In this document: positions 45,184 through 54,328 of the stretch, one piece after another
Numbering within the stretch: position 1 is the stretch's first letter
How the letters are laid out: each line of letters begins with the position of its first letter
Program-made: the position numbers and the translations under genes
Assembly: GCF_007741495.1 (NCBI RefSeq)
Contig: NZ_CP036262.1
Span: forward strand, 4,278,001-4,342,000
DNA from: Roseimaritima multifibrata
GTDB taxonomy: Bacteria; Planctomycetota; Planctomycetia; Pirellulales; Pirellulaceae
Reading direction: 5' to 3'
Length of the DNA stretch: 64,000 nucleotides
Notes under the pieces: model-generated
Seen by the model: only the letters and a program-made list of their open reading frames with translations
Database searches by the model: none
What the model was told of the DNA's origin: nothing

Positions 45184-46524
45184 ATGAAACATGTTTTCAT
45201 TCTTACTCTTGGATGGCTCCTCTTATCGACCGTGGTTCGCGCGGGTGACAACGGCCCAGATGGCTGGACGACGGAGGCGCCTCGTGCTGAAATCCGACCT
45301 GATTTCAGCTGGAATGAATCCGAAAAATCGCTAGATAGTTCGCTGACCATTCGTGCTGATAACCGCAAAGGGTTGATGGGTTCGTGGACTCGCACCATTC
45401 CGGTCGAAGGCAAGCAACATTATCACTTCACTGTTGATCGTCAGACCGAAGGAATCACGCTGCCTCGTCGAGCTGCGATTGCTCGTATTATTTGGCTAAA
45501 CAAGGCTGGCAAGAAGACGACGCATGCCGAACCGAGCTTCCTCTCCTATCGGCCAGGCGAACGTCCTCTAGCCGAACCGGAATTTCCCAAAGTTGTGTCT
45601 ACAGACGGCCAATGGGATCGTCTGGAAGGTTTTTATCTCGCCCCACCCGAGGCGACTCAGGCGAAAATCGAACTCCATTTCCGCTGGGGAGAACCGCATT
45701 CGTCGGTCCGCTGGCGCAATGCCAAATTGGAGGCTTGCGAAGCGCCCGATCCACGGATCGTCCGTCTGGCCACCATCCATTACCGTCCCGAATCGGGCAA
45801 GACACCAAAAGAAAAACGAGAACAATTTGCGCCGTTGATTGCCGATGCCGCGCGAATGAAAGCGGACCTTATCGTGTTGCCAGAAACGTTGACATCCTTT
45901 AAGTCAGGCGGCAGGCCCGCCGATGCTGCCGAACCGATTCCCGGTCCCTCGACCGACTACTTCGCAAAGCTTGCCAAGCAACACGACACCTACATCGTGG
46001 CTGGATTGGTCGAGCGCGACGGCCACTTGATCTACAACGTCGCTGTGCTGATCGGCCCCGATGGAAATATCGTGGGCAATTATCGCAAGGTCACGCTGCC
46101 ACGTGGGGAAATCGAAAAAGGCATTACGCCTGGAGAAGAGTACCCCGTATTTGAAACTCGGTTCGGTAAAGTTGGCATGATGGTTTGCTACGACGGATTT
46201 TTTCCCGAAGTAGCTCGCGAGCTTTCTAATCGTGGTGCTGAAGTGATCGCATGGCCCGTGTGGGGATGCAATCCAATGTTGGCGTCGGCACGAGCCTGTG
46301 AGAACCATATTTTCCTGGTTAGTAGCACCTACACAGACATCAGTGCGGATTGGATGCAGTCTGCAATCTACGGACGCGATGGAACAACAATCGAACATGC
46401 AACCGAGTGGGGGAGCGTGGTAATCGCCGAGGTTGACCTGAACAAGCCCGCGCTGTGGCAAAGCCTAGGCGATTTCCAAGCTCAAATCGAAGCTCACCGT
46501 CCGGCTGTCGATCCCGTACCGTAA
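45184..46524 (+). CDS. Secreted carbon-nitrogen hydrolase
   Basis: 446 residues from ATG 45184, where a signal peptide starts (KHVFILTLGWLLLSTVVRAG); 45145 would precede it. The N-terminal 170 residues form a beta-rich domain (carbohydrate-binding-like). The nitrilase-type domain has all three catalytic residues: Glu in VLPETLTSF (about 234), Lys in NYRKVTLPRGE (about 302), Cys in GMMVCYDGFFPE (about 335). It hydrolyses an amide or nitrile outside the cytoplasm. A ceramidase-like gene follows 81 bases on; both could act on N-acyl compounds. Confidence 0.9.
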   Translation: MKHVFILTLGWLLLSTVVRAGDNGPDGWTTEAPRAEIRPDFSWNESEKSLDSSLTIRADNRKGLMGSWTRTIPVEGKQHYHFTVDRQTEGITLPRRAAIARIIWLNKAGKKTTHAEPSFLSYRPGERPLAEPEFPKVVSTDGQWDRLEGFYLAPPEATQAKIELHFRWGEPHSSVRWRNAKLEACEAPDPRIVRLATIHYRPESGKTPKEKREQFAPLIADAARMKADLIVLPETLTSFKSGGRPADAAEPIPGPSTDYFAKLAKQHDTYIVAGLVERDGHLIYNVAVLIGPDGNIVGNYRKVTLPRGEIEKGITPGEEYPVFETRFGKVGMMVCYDGFFPEVARELSNRGAEVIAWPVWGCNPMLASARACENHIFLVSSTYTDISADWMQSAIYGRDGTTIEHATEWGSVVIAEVDLNKPALWQSLGDFQAQIEAHRPAVDPVP

Positions 46525-46605
46525 TTTTCATGCATCGCGAAACACTAAACTTTATGGCTTCCCTATCAAGAGCCAATCGTTTTAATTTTACTAGGAGTTA
46601 CTACA

Positions 46606-47940
46606 GTGGTTACTAGCAGAGCGTCCAGCAGAAAATGGTTAGAAGAAGGAATTCTCCAGCACCAAACTCTTGCACACCGTGCGCTGCTGGCGGTGGTCTT
46701 GGCGGTAATGCTGATCGGCGGACGCCCCTGTGCAGCTGAAGAACTGCCGATTGCGGAGAAAGCAGAATGGCATGTTGGCGTCGCTTCCGCAAAGATTACT
46801 CCCGAGCAAAGATTGCATATGGCGGGCTATGCAGCACGCAAAGAACCTGCCGAAGGGACGCAACAGGAACTTTTTGCCAAGGCAATGGCGATTGAGGACC
46901 AAGCAGGCACGCGAGTTGTCTTCGTAACGCTTGACCTAATCGGTGTCCGCGAAGAACTGCAATCCCGAGTCGCCGAACAGGTTGAGAAGCAATTCAAGTT
47001 ACCCGCCAGCATGCTGTTGATGAACGCCTCGCATACTCACAGCGGCCCAGCCTATGAGCGTGAAGACGCACAGGGCTATTTGAATTCACTCGTAGACACA
47101 CTGGTCGATTTGGTTGGCCGGTCGCTTGCAGAACGACAGCCAGCAGAACTCTCCTATAGTTTCGCAAGTTGCAGTGTGGCCATGAATCGGCGCACCCCCT
47201 CCCAGCATGGCTTTCTCAATCACCCGAACCCGAACGGACCGACCGATCACACGGTTCCCGTCTTGAGTGTTCGCAATCCCGATGACGACTCCCTCCGTGC
47301 GATCCTATTTGGTTATGCCTGCCACAACACGACCTTAGGCCTTCTGCGATGGCAAGGCGATTACGCTGGATACGCCCAAGAGTTTTTGGAACGCGATCAT
47401 CCCGGCGTTACCGCAATGTTCATGATGGGTTGTGGAGGCGATCAGAATCCATACCCACGTCGCGAATTAAAGTACGTCGAACTTCACGGTCAATCACTGG
47501 CGACGGCCGTCGAGGCAGCCTTAGAAAGCGATCAAAAAACGCCACGGCACCAACGTCCCATTCACGGAAACTTGAGCGTAGTCAATGAGACCGTCGACCT
47601 AGAGTACACCACCGCCGGACGCGAGGACTTCGCTTATCCAATCCAGGTGATCCGCTTTGGCGATGATCTGATGTTGATTGCGTTGGGATCCGAAGTCGTT
47701 GTCGACTACGCCCTGCGATTGAAAAGCGAATTAGCCAAACCTGATGGACCGGCTATCTGGGTTGCAGGATACTCGAACGCTTACAACGGGTACATTCCCA
47801 GTAAACGAGTCTTGAAAGAAGGCGGGTATGAAGCACTCAGCCGCCCCTGGAAACTAACTTTAGAGGAACGGATCGTCGACAAAGTTCATGAATTGGTCGG
47901 ACAATTGCCACCCCCCGAAACGAACGATGCAAGCCGTTAG
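46606..47940 (+). CDS. Neutral/alkaline ceramidase-like hydrolase
   Basis: 444 residues from GTG 46606, with AGGAG nine bases upstream. Export segment at about 20-45 (ALLAVVLAVMLIGGRPCAAE). Family marks of the ceramidase N-terminal domain: VGVASAKITPEQRLHMAGYA, VVFVTLDLIGVREEL, LMNASHTHSGPAY (zinc ligands), LFGYACHNTTLG and MFMMGCGGDQNPYPRRE. The enzyme class cleaves the amide of ceramide-like lipids; in planctomycetes many paralogues exist with unknown substrates. A second member lies convergent at 47989-49473. Confidence 0.9.
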   Translation: MVTSRASSRKWLEEGILQHQTLAHRALLAVVLAVMLIGGRPCAAEELPIAEKAEWHVGVASAKITPEQRLHMAGYAARKEPAEGTQQELFAKAMAIEDQAGTRVVFVTLDLIGVREELQSRVAEQVEKQFKLPASMLLMNASHTHSGPAYEREDAQGYLNSLVDTLVDLVGRSLAERQPAELSYSFASCSVAMNRRTPSQHGFLNHPNPNGPTDHTVPVLSVRNPDDDSLRAILFGYACHNTTLGLLRWQGDYAGYAQEFLERDHPGVTAMFMMGCGGDQNPYPRRELKYVELHGQSLATAVEAALESDQKTPRHQRPIHGNLSVVNETVDLEYTTAGREDFAYPIQVIRFGDDLMLIALGSEVVVDYALRLKSELAKPDGPAIWVAGYSNAYNGYIPSKRVLKEGGYEALSRPWKLTLEERIVDKVHELVGQLPPPETNDASR

Positions 47941-47988
47941 GTCCACAGCGTTCGTTTGTCAGATGCCATCGATCCTCCTCGCTGCGGT

Positions 47989-49473
47989 CTATTCGCTTGG
48001 ACTCTCTTGATGCAGCTTGTTAAACATTTCTAGCAACCTGGCGACGATCTTTGTGGTCGATTCCTTTTCCACATAGTTGCTGCCAAGCCAGGTTTCGTAG
48101 CCGCCCAAACGATGTTGTTCGGGGGTCGGCAGATAACCGTATGAACCGTTGGCAAGTTCAATCGTAAAAGTACTGTCAAACGGGCTTAGGTCTTTAATTT
48201 CCAAGCCCGTTTCGGTGAACACTTCAAACGGAATCGCTGCGATTCCCAAGTCACCGATACGGAACGATTGCAGTTGAATCTGAACCTGTTTAGGAGACTT
48301 CTGAATCTTTGCAATTCGGTCCGCATAGATTTCTTCGCGGCTGCGACGACGTGTCGGATCGCTGTCATCACTAACAGGTACCTTGGCGAAATGAGCGAGC
48401 ATTTCCGGTGTGGGCTGCCGGGTCTTTAGCGTCAGATTGGATTGTTCGGCTGCCAATGGAACCCAATCATGAAACTCGATGGTCTGATGAGCCTCAAACA
48501 CGCGACTGGCCACCTTTTCCGCCACTTCCTGCATTTTTTCATACGGCTGGTATTTTTTCGTCGTCTTTGCAGGGAAGTTGATGTTGTTCACATCTCCACT
48601 GGTCCCATTGGAGAGAATGCCGACAAACGGCGGCGATTGGTCGCTGGCGCCAAACTTTTCTCCGATGAATTTTGCGAAGTATCCAAAGTAGTCGGCTGAA
48701 ACGTCTCCAGATCGAACACCACCCACGTAGTGCAACGAATAATTAGCCAACAAGGCAATCGGTCGCCCTTCCATGCTTTGCAAGGAAATGAAACTAATCT
48801 CGGGATCGGTCGGACCTGCGGGACGGTCTAGTTGGGCACTCCCGCGAGGCGGATTCATCCTGACTCGATCGATGCCGCCAAAAGGATTTTTCAGCAAACT
48901 GGCATCGTTAACAAACCAACGACGATTAAATAGTTCCGAGGGTTCTTCGATCGATCCCCAACCGATCCGTGCCGGTTCCAATTGAGCCTGGGCTCTACGG
49001 ATGCCGTCAGAGATCCGATGGGCAACGAACTTTTGGTATTCGGTCAGCTCCGTTTCCGGCAGTGTTTTAAGAGGACCTCGAGCTGTGGTCGCTGAATGGG
49101 TGTGGGTGGCTGCCGTCAACACATGGGACGCGGGGATGCCCGTCGCTTCGTAGACTTGGCGTTTGGCAAGATCGTAAACTTCAACGGGGATGCCAACGTT
49201 GTCACACAACACGATGGCCAGTTGATTTTTGCCGTCGTCCAGCACCAGACAGCGTGCATGGAGCTCGTCGTGAACGTTTGTGGCTGGAATTGGGCGCCAA
49301 CCACCGACGATCAACTCCCCCAGCGGTGGCGTGATATTGCTTGTCGCGGCTCCCGCTCGGAAAACCGGTTTGGACTCCTCCGCAGAAACTTGACTTGGAC
49401 CGCCAAGCACGCATACCAAACTGATCATCAGCAACCTAGCGCTGATCCGTCGATAGAGTCCAGAAATTCGCAT
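47989..49473 (-). CDS. Neutral/alkaline ceramidase-like hydrolase (second copy)
   Basis: 494 residues; signal peptide about 1-31 (ending SQVSAEE). AGAATSNITPPLGELIVGGW, LAIVLCDNVGIPVEVY, VLTAATHTHSATTARGPL (zinc ligands), LLANYSLHYVGG and LSNGTSGDVNNINF follow the same order as the 46606 gene, but overall identity is low, so this is not a recent duplicate. The C-terminus is NGSYGYLPTPEQHRLGGYET. Exported; substrate unknown. Confidence 0.9.
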   Translation of the reverse strand: MRISGLYRRISARLLMISLVCVLGGPSQVSAEESKPVFRAGAATSNITPPLGELIVGGWRPIPATNVHDELHARCLVLDDGKNQLAIVLCDNVGIPVEVYDLAKRQVYEATGIPASHVLTAATHTHSATTARGPLKTLPETELTEYQKFVAHRISDGIRRAQAQLEPARIGWGSIEEPSELFNRRWFVNDASLLKNPFGGIDRVRMNPPRGSAQLDRPAGPTDPEISFISLQSMEGRPIALLANYSLHYVGGVRSGDVSADYFGYFAKFIGEKFGASDQSPPFVGILSNGTSGDVNNINFPAKTTKKYQPYEKMQEVAEKVASRVFEAHQTIEFHDWVPLAAEQSNLTLKTRQPTPEMLAHFAKVPVSDDSDPTRRRSREEIYADRIAKIQKSPKQVQIQLQSFRIGDLGIAAIPFEVFTETGLEIKDLSPFDSTFTIELANGSYGYLPTPEQHRLGGYETWLGSNYVEKESTTKIVARLLEMFNKLHQESPSE

Positions 49474-49554
49474 TATTAGAGGCTCGTCATTTTAGGTGTA
49501 GGTTTGTGGAAGCACTTGTTTTAACGCAACAAATTCGGCCGTCTGAAAAAATCC

Positions 49555-50493
49555 TTACTTCGCCTTGGCCGCCAAAGCATAACTCAGTGCATGTTGCTCG
49601 CCCTGCTGCGGATGCGAGTCGTCAAGGGTGCGAAGTTCCAACGCCAATTGTTCTGAATCCAGTTTGACTTTCACCCAACCATGGGGGTGTGCAGGATTAA
49701 AGACATACGAGCATGGCGGAAGATTCACCAAATGAAGGTGCTCCTCCGTTTCGCTGACTTTCCAGTGATGGGAATGCCCAAAAACGAAGGCCTGCACGTG
49801 CGGGCGAGCGTTAAACAGGTCGACTAGTTGCTGAGAATCCTTTAACCCGCTAATCGCTCCCTGTGCCCCCTTAGGTGGAAACTGCAGATAGTGGTGCCCG
49901 ATCACAATCGCCGGTTTATCCGCGTGGGCGTCGAGCGATTTGGCAAGCCAATCCAACTGCATTTGACCGATCTCGCCGGTTACTTTGTTTACTTCCAAAA
50001 GTGAATCGATCAAAAACAGATTCGTCGTCGGCGTCGCAAGGATGCTGACATGCTTTCCGTCCACCAATGGATTATCAATCTGCTGTTCTGCAAACGCTTC
50101 ATAGAATGGTTGACGATCATCATGGTTCCCCATCGTCATATGGATCGGCACGTCGGCGTCGACCAGACGTTGCAGCGCACTGCTTAAGGTCTTGTAGTCC
50201 CCCACAAGACCTCGAGAAAAGGCACAGTCGCCGTTAATAATGACACCCGCCGGAAGTGTTGGCTGAGCCAACACCTCATCAATAATCTGGTTCAGGCAAT
50301 CCAACATCACGATACCGCGGGCGCCCCGTTTCGGATCCGCGTCAATATGAGGATCCGACAGAAACGCCCACCACTCGTCATTGTCTTTAGAATCCGCAGC
50401 AAGGGCGGACTGCGTCGCAAACAACGCTGCCCCCCCAACGAGTGCCGTTTGCAGGAACCGTCGACGTGTAGGAGGAATCATGTGCAGTGGCAT
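49555..50493 (-). CDS. Tat-exported metallophosphoesterase
   Basis: About 312 residues from ATG 50493; GTG 50496 is adjacent and ATG 50481 is an alternative. Tat signal PPTRRRFLQTALVGGAALFA. Calcineurin-like motifs: WWAFLSDPHIDAD (D-x-H), VIINGDCAFSRG (GD), HMTMGNHDDRQPF (GNHD), AIVIGHHYLQFP (H), AFVFGHSHHWKV (GHxH). All five metal-binding blocks are present, so it should be an active periplasmic phosphatase or phosphodiesterase. Same strand as the ceramidase-like gene 81 bases downstream. Confidence 0.92.
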   Translation of the reverse strand: MPLHMIPPTRRRFLQTALVGGAALFATQSALAADSKDNDEWWAFLSDPHIDADPKRGARGIVMLDCLNQIIDEVLAQPTLPAGVIINGDCAFSRGLVGDYKTLSSALQRLVDADVPIHMTMGNHDDRQPFYEAFAEQQIDNPLVDGKHVSILATPTTNLFLIDSLLEVNKVTGEIGQMQLDWLAKSLDAHADKPAIVIGHHYLQFPPKGAQGAISGLKDSQQLVDLFNARPHVQAFVFGHSHHWKVSETEEHLHLVNLPPCSYVFNPAHPHGWVKVKLDSEQLALELRTLDDSHPQQGEQHALSYALAAKAK

Positions 50494-50496
50494 CAC

Positions 50497-50887
50497 AATC
50501 TCGCTAATCAGGCTTAAGGCAGGCTACGCGTTGTTACACTAGGTTATTGATAGTGTTAAAACATTCGGCAAGTGAAGTAACAGCCGATGCGTTCGACGTG
50601 GGGCAGGGGGGGCGGCCAGCAGGCAATTAGGTAGTAAACACAAAGCAGTAAACACAGCCGGCCGAGGCACACCACCTTATCAACGAAAATATGCCCCGTC
50701 AAATATTCACGATGGCTCTCCCTCACCTGCATTCCCTTGAAAACGCATGGCAACTGACGGCCCACTTGATCACTCCCTCCGCGACGCTTCTGTCCATTAA
50801 GCTGTCCCAAACGATCTTCTTGGCAGATGTTTCGGAACATTTCCCGAGACGGCACCGATAGCCAATCCCCCGCTTCCTCACCGACCG
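50497..50887. other. Divergent intergenic region
   Basis: 391 bases between the metallophosphoesterase and a PVC heme protein. An open frame on the minus strand (50556-50990) runs into the heme protein gene and has no family features; I do not count it. No repeat or RNA was seen. Confidence 0.45.
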
Positions 50888-53545
50888 ATGACTTCAAAAC
50901 GCAATCGATATCGAACCATGCAGCCGAAAGCTCTCGCAACACGATGCTCCCGCTACCTTGCGTGCATTGCAGCCTGCCTTGCCACATCACTTACGAATCG
51001 ACCGGACACACTGGAGGCAGCAGAGGAACGCCTCCCAGAAATCCAAATCTTACAACCGGGCGTTCGCATGACGATGGTTGCAGAGCATCCGGACATCGCG
51101 ACACCAACCGGAGTCGATGTCGATCAAAAGGGTCGGGTCTGGGCGGTTGCATGCCACACCCACATGCCGCCAGAGGACTACCAGGGACCTAAGTTTGATG
51201 AAATCCTTGTCTTCGATCCAGATGGCGAACGACATGTTTTTTACAATAAAACCGAACAGACCATGGACCTGGAACTTGGAAACGACGGTTGGGTCTATCT
51301 GTCCGAACGCGATCGTATTTTGCGGGTGAAAGACACCGACGGCGACGGTGTTGGTGACACCGAACAGACCCTGGTGGAACTGGACTCCGAGGCGGTCTAT
51401 CCACACAACGCATTATCGGGGCTTGCTTGGGATCCTAATGGCGACTTGGTTTTTGGCCTGGGTGAGAATTTTGCCAAACCGTGGACCATGACCGCACGGG
51501 ACGGTTCGGCGATCCAAGGGATCGACCGTGGCGGCGTTTTTCGCGTCTCCGCCGACGGAGGAGGACTTCATAAAATCGCTGAAGGACTGTGGAATCCCTT
51601 TGGCGTAACGGTCCGCAGCGACGGCGAAATTTTTGTAGCGGAGAACGATCCCGGCGAGCACCCACCCTGCAAAGTCCTGCATATCGTTCAGGACGGCGAT
51701 TATGGTTACCGCCGAAAATACGGCGGGGCGACGCCGCATCCGTTTGTCTGCTGGAACGGCGAAATGCGAGGCACTTTGCCGATGATCCATCCTTCCGGGG
51801 AAGCCCCCTGTGGCGTTGTGCCACTGGGACGGGGATTGTTGATGCCTTCCTGGGGCGATCACCGCATCGACTTTTTCCCTCTTCAGCAACAAGGGGCTAG
51901 CTTCACCGCTAAGCAGGTGACTCTCGTACACGGATCTCGTTACTTTCGCCCAACGTGCATCGCTCAAGATCGGCACAGGAAAGATGACGGCGTGTTGGTT
52001 TTCTACCTCACCGACTGGGTCGATGGGCGGTACCCGGTACACGGTTTTGGTCGGCTTTGGAAAATGGAGATCGATGTAGCGAAAGCCGGATGGATCGGAC
52101 CACTTGATATACCGCCGCCGACCGCCGCAGCGACGTTGGCTGCGAACTTGCGGACAGGTAAGACCGACCACAAACAATCCGAGCGGTTCGAGTTAAGCCG
52201 CAGCGATGATCCGTTCGTTGCCAGTGCAGCGCTCTCTTCATTGCGTCCGCTTGCCGAAAACTGGGAACCTGCCGAATTCGCCAAATGGCCGGCGACCGAC
52301 AGGGTGCAGGCGGTTCAAGCACTCCGTCTAGCAAAAGTGAATCCCAAGCCATGGATTGACGCGTTATTGCGGGACGACAACCCAGGCGTCCAATTCGAAA
52401 CGCTCCGCTGGCTTGCCGACGAGGATTTACGGGATTTCCTCCCCGCAGTCGAATCGCTATTAACTGAAAGCAATCTTAGCTACGAAGTCTTCGAGGCCGC
52501 GATCGCTGCCCAAACCGCATTGAGCGGAACCCCAGAGATCGGGCTTCGCAATCCTGAATTGCTACTCGCAAAGATCAACGACGAGTCAAGTTCACCAGAG
52601 ATCCAAGCCTACGCCCTGCGTCTACTGCCAGTCCGTTCGACGACTCCCGCCAAGGACAAGACTTCGCCAAACGCAAGTCTTCCCAAGGGACTGACCGTCG
52701 ATCGACTGCAACAACTAATGACATTGAAGGCCCCCGACGTTTCACTGGAGGTTGTACGAATCTACGGTGTCAATCCTGCAGCATTTAGTAGCCAGCTTGC
52801 CGAAATTGCTGCGGATGATTCCGCAGCGACGGCGCTTCGATCCGAAGCCGTATTAGGCCTTGCCGCCATCGCGGAATCCCACCTACCGCTGCTACTGGCA
52901 TTAGCGCAGAACAAAGAAAATAGCCTTCGCGAAGAGGCCCTGCGAGCGCTCCGTGGGGTCGACTTGACCGCATCCGAAAAATTGACGTTACAATCCGTTG
53001 GCGACAGCTTTCCTGAATCGGCGCCCCTTGCCACAGCCGTTCTCGATCCGACATCGTTGACCGAAGGCCGGCATCCGCTGGAGGATACCAAAGCGTGGTC
53101 AAAACGGTTAGCAGCGATCGAAACGCCCGTCGACATTGCTGCGGGGGAGCGGATTTTTCACCACCCTAAAATCGCGCAGTGTGCCAACTGCCATCGTGCA
53201 AACGGTAGAGGCAATGTCGGTGGCCCCAACCTCAGCCACGTCGGCGGCCGCAACGAGGCGGATTGGCTACTGGGCGCGATCCTACAACCCAATCGAGACA
53301 TCGCACCGCAGTTCATGCCACGCGTGATCCTTCTCAAAGATGGCACCGTGCATGTCGGTATCCGCCTGCGTTCTTACACCTTCGAACAGATTCGTGACGC
53401 TCAGGGAAGAAACCATACTTTCAATCGTGACGACGTCGAATCGATCGAAGACCTAACGACATCGTTCATGCCCACGGGCCTGCCACTGACCATGACCGAC
53501 CGCGAAATGCGAGATCTGATGGCTTTCCTTGAAAACAACAAGTGA
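50888..53545 (+). CDS. PVC-type heme-binding CxxCH protein (membrane-bound dehydrogenase-like)
   Basis: 885 residues; ATG 50918 is an alternative start that leads directly into the signal peptide (CSRYLACIAACLATSL). Propeller part: RMTMVAEHPDIATPTGVDVD, ERDRILRVKDTDGDGVGDTE, GLAWDPNGDLVFGLGENFAK, FVAENDPGEHPPCKVLHIVQ, DGRYPVHGFGRLWKMEID. A HEAT-like middle runs about 430-740. The C-terminal cytochrome domain has AQCANCHRANGRGNVGGPNL (CxxCH, about 765) and the redox partner-like end FMPTGLPLTMTDREMRDLMA. The role is as for the 41828 gene: periplasmic oxidation of a sugar-like substrate, unproven. Confidence 0.92.
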   Translation: MTSKRNRYRTMQPKALATRCSRYLACIAACLATSLTNRPDTLEAAEERLPEIQILQPGVRMTMVAEHPDIATPTGVDVDQKGRVWAVACHTHMPPEDYQGPKFDEILVFDPDGERHVFYNKTEQTMDLELGNDGWVYLSERDRILRVKDTDGDGVGDTEQTLVELDSEAVYPHNALSGLAWDPNGDLVFGLGENFAKPWTMTARDGSAIQGIDRGGVFRVSADGGGLHKIAEGLWNPFGVTVRSDGEIFVAENDPGEHPPCKVLHIVQDGDYGYRRKYGGATPHPFVCWNGEMRGTLPMIHPSGEAPCGVVPLGRGLLMPSWGDHRIDFFPLQQQGASFTAKQVTLVHGSRYFRPTCIAQDRHRKDDGVLVFYLTDWVDGRYPVHGFGRLWKMEIDVAKAGWIGPLDIPPPTAAATLAANLRTGKTDHKQSERFELSRSDDPFVASAALSSLRPLAENWEPAEFAKWPATDRVQAVQALRLAKVNPKPWIDALLRDDNPGVQFETLRWLADEDLRDFLPAVESLLTESNLSYEVFEAAIAAQTALSGTPEIGLRNPELLLAKINDESSSPEIQAYALRLLPVRSTTPAKDKTSPNASLPKGLTVDRLQQLMTLKAPDVSLEVVRIYGVNPAAFSSQLAEIAADDSAATALRSEAVLGLAAIAESHLPLLLALAQNKENSLREEALRALRGVDLTASEKLTLQSVGDSFPESAPLATAVLDPTSLTEGRHPLEDTKAWSKRLAAIETPVDIAAGERIFHHPKIAQCANCHRANGRGNVGGPNLSHVGGRNEADWLLGAILQPNRDIAPQFMPRVILLKDGTVHVGIRLRSYTFEQIRDAQGRNHTFNRDDVESIEDLTTSFMPTGLPLTMTDREMRDLMAFLENNK

Positions 53546-53699
53546 AGGGTTAGCAGTCGTTGACGAGTCTCCCTGGGGCCGAGGGAACACGTAGCCCGGA
53601 GCGCGGCAGATACTTACCGGCAGCGTAACGGCTTCTTGATTTGATCGAAAGCGGAGAAAGATTGCAGCCTTTCGCTCGACCCAAACGAATGCAATCATT

Positions 53700-54150
53700 T
53701 TTTGAATCGCATCCTTCTTTCGCGTATTTTGCGTTTTTCGCGGTTGAATTATTTCCCAGTTTTGGTTCTGGCTGGGAGCCGCGCCTGCTGATTTTGACAA
53801 CCGCGAAATACACGAAATACGCGAAAGAGAGTTTCCTGAAAGGAATGCAGTCTTTTTAGAAGCGCATCCTTCTTTCGCGTATTTTGCGTTTTTCGCGGTT
53901 GAATTATTTCCCAGTTTTCGTTCTGGCTGGGAGCCGCGTCTGCTTATTTTGACAACCGCGAAATACACGAAATACGCGAAAGAAAGTCTCTCTCAATGGA
54001 ATGCAATCTTTTTAGAAACGCATCCTTCTTTCGCGTATTTTGCGTTTTTCGCGGTTGATAAATTTCCCAGTTTTGGTTCTGGCTAGGAGCCGCGCCTGCT
54101 GATTTTGACAACCGCGAAAGACACGAAATACGCGAAAGAGAGTTTCCTGA
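53700..54150. repeat. CCGCGAAA-type repeat array 3 (inverted orientation; gap 53546-54328)
   Basis: Three units with TCTTTCGCGTATTTTGCG starting at 53716, 53871 and 54027 (period 155-156). Between units are the spacer TTTCCCAGTTTTSGTTCTGG and the opposite arm ACAACCGCGAAATACACGAA. It belongs to the same family as arrays 1 and 2 but lies on the opposite strand, and has no GxxExxY gene beside it. The remaining flanks of the 783-base gap show no gene. Confidence 0.88.
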
Positions 54151-54328
54151 GGGACGGGTTTCCGTTGGCTTACGCCAACGGAAAGTATCTGCCGCCCGCT
54201 GAGCTAGAAGCACTTCACGCAGACTCGGATGGGCAGGGTTGAAATCGTCACCTATAAGTTTTACGTCCCGAGCGAAAGGCTCCAACTAGGAATCGCTTCA
54301 CCGGTGGACAACGTTTCGACGCGATTCT

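Noticed and set aside
50556-50990. 144-residue minus-strand frame
   Set aside because: Runs antisense into the start of a well supported PVC heme protein; cysteine and tryptophan pattern looks random.
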